From NCBI RefSeq assembly GCF_022809715.1, contig NZ_CP094459.1:3472001-3536000 (forward strand): DNA of 64,000 bases, read 5' to 3'. This DNA is from Burkholderia pyrrocinia (GTDB lineage Bacteria > Pseudomonadota > Gammaproteobacteria > Burkholderiales > Burkholderiaceae). A program made the translations under genes and the position numbers. Below, piece after piece: positions 61,593-64,000 of the stretch (positions are counted from its first letter, which is position 1; every line of letters starts with the position of its first letter). The notes beneath the pieces were generated by a model that was not told the origin of the DNA, ran no database searches, and saw only the letters and a list, made by a program, of their open reading frames with translations.

Positions 61593-62636
61593 TCAGATCG
61601 CCTGATCGGTGGACGGCTTTTCCCACAGATTGATGCCGCCTTCCGTCGCGTAACGATCGATCTCCGCGAGTTCCTCCGCCGAGAATTCGAGGTTCTTCAA
61701 CGCGCCGACGTTTTCACGCACCTGCTCGGCACGGCTCGCGCCGATCAGCGCGGACGTCACGCGGCCATTGCGCAGCACCCATGCAAGCGCCATCTGCGCG
61801 AGGCTCTGGCCGCGCCGCTCGGCGATCGCGTTGAGCTTGCGCACATGATCGAGGTTATCCGCGCTCAGGTGATCCTGCTTCAGCGAGCCGCCGCCCGGCT
61901 TGTTCACGCGCGCATCGGCCGGCACGCCGTTCAGGTACTTCGACGTGAGCAGCCCCTGCGCGAGCGGCGTGAACGCGATGCTGCCCGCGCCGACGTCGTC
62001 GAGCGCGCCGAGCAGGTCGCTCTCGATCCAGCGGTTCAGCATGTTGTACGAAGGCTGGTGGATCAGCAGCGGCACCTTGTACTGCGCGAGCAACTCGGCC
62101 ATCTCGCGCGTCTTCGCCGCCGAATACGACGAAATGCCGATGTAGAGCGCCTTGCCCTGCTGCACGGCCGACGCGAGCGCGCCCGCCGTTTCCTCGAGCG
62201 GCGTGTGCGCGTCGAAGCGGTGCGAATAGAAGATGTCGACGTAGTCGAGCCCCATCCGCTGCAGGCTCTGGTCGAGACTCGCGAGCACGTACTTGCGAGA
62301 CCCGCCGCCGCTGCCGTACGGCCCCGGCCACATGTCCCAGCCGGCTTTCGTCGAGATCAGCAGCTCGTCGCGATACGGCAGGAAATCCTCCTTCAGCAGC
62401 CGGCCGAAGTTGGTTTCGGCGCTGCCGTACGGCGGTCCGTAGTTGTTCGCGAGATCGAAGTGGTTGATGCCGAGGTCGAACGCGGTGCGCAGGATCTCGC
62501 GCTGCGTCGAGATCGGCGTCGAGTCGCCGAAGTTGTGCCACAGGCCGAGCGACAGGGCAGGCAGTTTGAGCCCGGATTTGCCGCAGGTGCGGTATTGCAT
62601 GTCCGTATAACGTTCGGAAGCTGCTTCGTAGGCCAT
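61593..62636 (-). CDS. Aldo/keto reductase, L-glyceraldehyde 3-phosphate reductase type (YghZ/GprA-like)
   Basis: The 347-residue product starts with the YghZ-like MQYRTCGKSGLKLPALSLGL (residue 14 on). It has the catalytic Tyr in FDLANNYGPPYGSAETNFGR, the Lys in ELLISTKAGWDMWPGPYGSG, the catalytic His region in DYVDIFYSHRFDAHTPLEET and the NADP-binding C-terminus RVTSALIGASRAEQVRENVG. The GP(Y)GSGGSRKY block is typical of the subfamily that reduces methylglyoxal and L-glyceraldehyde 3-phosphate. Stand-alone gene, divergent from a small membrane protein gene. Confidence 0.92.
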   Translation of the reverse strand: MAYEAASERYTDMQYRTCGKSGLKLPALSLGLWHNFGDSTPISTQREILRTAFDLGINHFDLANNYGPPYGSAETNFGRLLKEDFLPYRDELLISTKAGWDMWPGPYGSGGGSRKYVLASLDQSLQRMGLDYVDIFYSHRFDAHTPLEETAGALASAVQQGKALYIGISSYSAAKTREMAELLAQYKVPLLIHQPSYNMLNRWIESDLLGALDDVGAGSIAFTPLAQGLLTSKYLNGVPADARVNKPGGGSLKQDHLSADNLDHVRKLNAIAERRGQSLAQMALAWVLRNGRVTSALIGASRAEQVRENVGALKNLEFSAEELAEIDRYATEGGINLWEKPSTDQAI

Positions 62637-62822
62637 GAGTATTTCCCGTCAGGACGTCGGAGGGAGGGGCGCGCGCCGGCCGCGCACAGGGCGCGACGGC
62701 GGCGAAGAAAAACGCACGACGGCTATGGTAACGAAGGCGGCCGATGCGCGCACGGCGATGGACGCGACCGCGGTCGTCGCCTACACTGCGGCGTCTCGAA
62801 TCACCGTTTCAGCGAGGTTGGT

Positions 62823-63029
62823 ATGTCCCGCGTCATCTCGGTTGCGCTGCTCGTCGGCGGCGTCGTGCTGCTGTATTTCGGCGGCCAGTCGTTCCATTCG
62901 ATCAACGACAACATGTCGCGCCTCTTCACCGGCTCCCCCGCCACGAAGACGATCCTGCTGATCGTGGGCGGCGCCGTCGCTTCGTTCGTCGGCCTGATCG
63001 GCCTCGCGATGCCGGGCGGCAAGCGCTGA
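62823..63029 (+). CDS. DUF3185-type small membrane protein
   Basis: The 68-residue product has two membrane segments (VISVALLVGGVVLLYFGGQS and TKTILLIVGGAVASFVGLIG) around a polar loop (FHSINDNMSRLFTGSPATK), the pattern of the DUF3185 family. The function is unknown. An AGGTTGG stretch precedes the ATG at 62823. The distance to the divergent aldo/keto reductase start is 186 bp. Confidence 0.8.
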   Translation: MSRVISVALLVGGVVLLYFGGQSFHSINDNMSRLFTGSPATKTILLIVGGAVASFVGLIGLAMPGGKR

Positions 63030-63082
63030 TCGCGCAGCCGCGCGAACGGCCCGCGTCACCCTGATCGGGCCGCGCAAAACGA

Positions 63083-63105
63083 AACGGGCGGCCAGGCCGC
63101 CCGTT
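63083..63105. terminator. Hairpin between convergent genes
   Basis: AACGGGCGGCC and GGCCGCCCGTT form a perfect 11-bp stem around a single base, between the DUF3185 and PhyH genes. It can fold from either strand. Confidence 0.65.
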
Positions 63106-63173
63106 GCTTCATTCGCCCGCGATGCGCCGCATCGCGTGATCGTCGCGGCCTCGCCGCGCCGACCGATCCGCAC

Positions 63174-63947
63174 CTAGAACTGCACTTCCGGCTTCGCCGC
63201 CGAGCGCGTGCCGGGCACCGGCCGGTTGCTCGCGCCGTGATACGTATACACCAGCGAGAACTTTACCTGGTCGGAACGGTTCTGCCCGGCCGAATGCAGC
63301 GTGTTGCTGTGGAAGAACACGACGTCGCCCGCCCGGAGCGACGGGCACGTAGCCGCATCGATCATCTTCCGGTTCTCCGGCAGGTCGCTGCGGAAGAACT
63401 TCGCATCGTCGAACGCTTCAGGCCCGAATTCGGCCGTATGCGAACCCGGCACGAGCCACAACGCGCCGTTCTCGTTCGTTTCCGGCCCCAGCGCGAGCCA
63501 TACCGACACCATGTCCGAACGCTCGAACGCCCAGTAGCGGAAGTCGCGATGCCAGCCCGTCAGGCTGCCGTACGCGGGGTGCTTGGTCATCATGCAGTTG
63601 TGATGTGCGCGCGACAGCACGGGCTCTTCGCCGAAATACTCGCGCATCCACGCGCCGATTTCGGGTGCGACCGCGCGCTCGGCGAATGCCGGATCGCGCG
63701 AGTACGCATCGAGCAGCCGCCGCACCGTGTGCCCGCCTGGCGCATGCTTCGACTCGGGTGCGCCCGGGTAGCGCAGGTCCGCCTCGAATTCGATCGGCTC
63801 GGCAGCCTCCTGCAACTGCCGCTCTGCGATCCGTTTAAGCGCCGCGCACTGCTGCTCGCCGACGAGGCCACGCGCGACGACGAATCCGCGTTCGCGCAAT
63901 TCCGCGACTTGCGCGCGGATCGATTCCGACTGCAATGGAGACGACAT
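63174..63947 (-). CDS. Phytanoyl-CoA dioxygenase (PhyH) family protein
   Basis: The 257-residue product is a predicted Fe(II)/2-oxoglutarate-dependent oxygenase with a double-stranded beta-helix. The HxD metal motif is in GSLTGWHRDFRYWAFERSDM, and the distal His is in VVFFHSNTLHSAGQNRSDQV with the 2-oxoglutarate Arg nearby. The substrate is unknown; relatives hydroxylate lipids, ectoine or small molecules. The start at 63947 gives MSSPLQSESIRAQVAELRER. It is the last gene in the window. Confidence 0.92.
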   Translation of the reverse strand: MSSPLQSESIRAQVAELRERGFVVARGLVGEQQCAALKRIAERQLQEAAEPIEFEADLRYPGAPESKHAPGGHTVRRLLDAYSRDPAFAERAVAPEIGAWMREYFGEEPVLSRAHHNCMMTKHPAYGSLTGWHRDFRYWAFERSDMVSVWLALGPETNENGALWLVPGSHTAEFGPEAFDDAKFFRSDLPENRKMIDAATCPSLRAGDVVFFHSNTLHSAGQNRSDQVKFSLVYTYHGASNRPVPGTRSAAKPEVQF

Positions 63948-64000
63948 GGGATGCCAGACGTTTATTGTGTGAATGTGACGATTGTAAATCGGCGCCGGAT

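Overview
The window is GC-rich chromosomal DNA of a beta-proteobacterium, almost certainly Burkholderia and most likely the B. cepacia complex. The evidence is the flagellar gene order and protein sequences, the three-domain CCA-adding enzyme, the dipeptide ABC operon and the codon use. I see no rRNA, tRNA, CRISPR array, prophage or complete insertion sequence.

Layout: 1-7628 (minus) is the rod/hook/ring operon flgBCDEFGHIJ, with flgJ cut by the window edge. 7833-10120 (plus) is the divergent flgA-flgM-flgN group, with a sigma-28 promoter before flgM. 10170-19729 holds housekeeping genes: an M24 aminopeptidase, an HTH-cupin regulator, cca, a glutathione S-transferase, an NDUFA9-like NAD(P)-binding protein, a lytic transglycosylase, 5-formyl-THF cyclo-ligase and a winged-helix regulator. 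19878-22418 is the 5-oxoprolinase set pxpBCA. 22978-29809 (minus) is dppABCDF plus a TraB/GumN protein. 30131-43482 is mixed: an MHS transporter, HiPIP, an FAD oxidoreductase, an AAA ATPase, a nitroreductase, a phosphodiesterase-like EEP protein, ferredoxin-NADP reductase, a cytosolic two-component pair, an amino-acid permease, an XdhC protein and a Fur-boxed PepSY protein. 43752-46971 (minus) is fliE, then a sigma-28 operon fliS-fliT-(second FliK)-(FlhB C-domain). 47222-54071 (plus) is fliFGHIJK. 54126-63947 is metabolic: a GMC oxidoreductase, coniferyl aldehyde dehydrogenase, SrkA-like kinase, EamA exporter, aldo/keto reductase, PhyH dioxygenase and small proteins.

The two flagellar blocks supply the MS ring and C-ring (FliF, FliG), the export ATPase complex (FliH, FliI, FliJ), the rod, hook, P and L rings, the hook-length ruler, export chaperones (FlgN, FliS, FliT) and the FlgM anti-sigma switch. 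The two sigma-28 promoters mark the late genes that switch on after hook completion.

The most unusual thing in the window is a repeat family of about 290 bp with two full copies (3538-3825 and 16225-16518) and one truncated copy (54069-54110). Each full copy has long terminal inverted repeats enclosing two long hairpins. The stems differ between copies but stay paired through compensatory changes, whereas the apical loops are conserved in sequence and can pair with each other. It carries no protein. I know of no name for it. Copy A splits the flg operon between flgF and flgG, and the truncated copy supplies the fliK stop codon.
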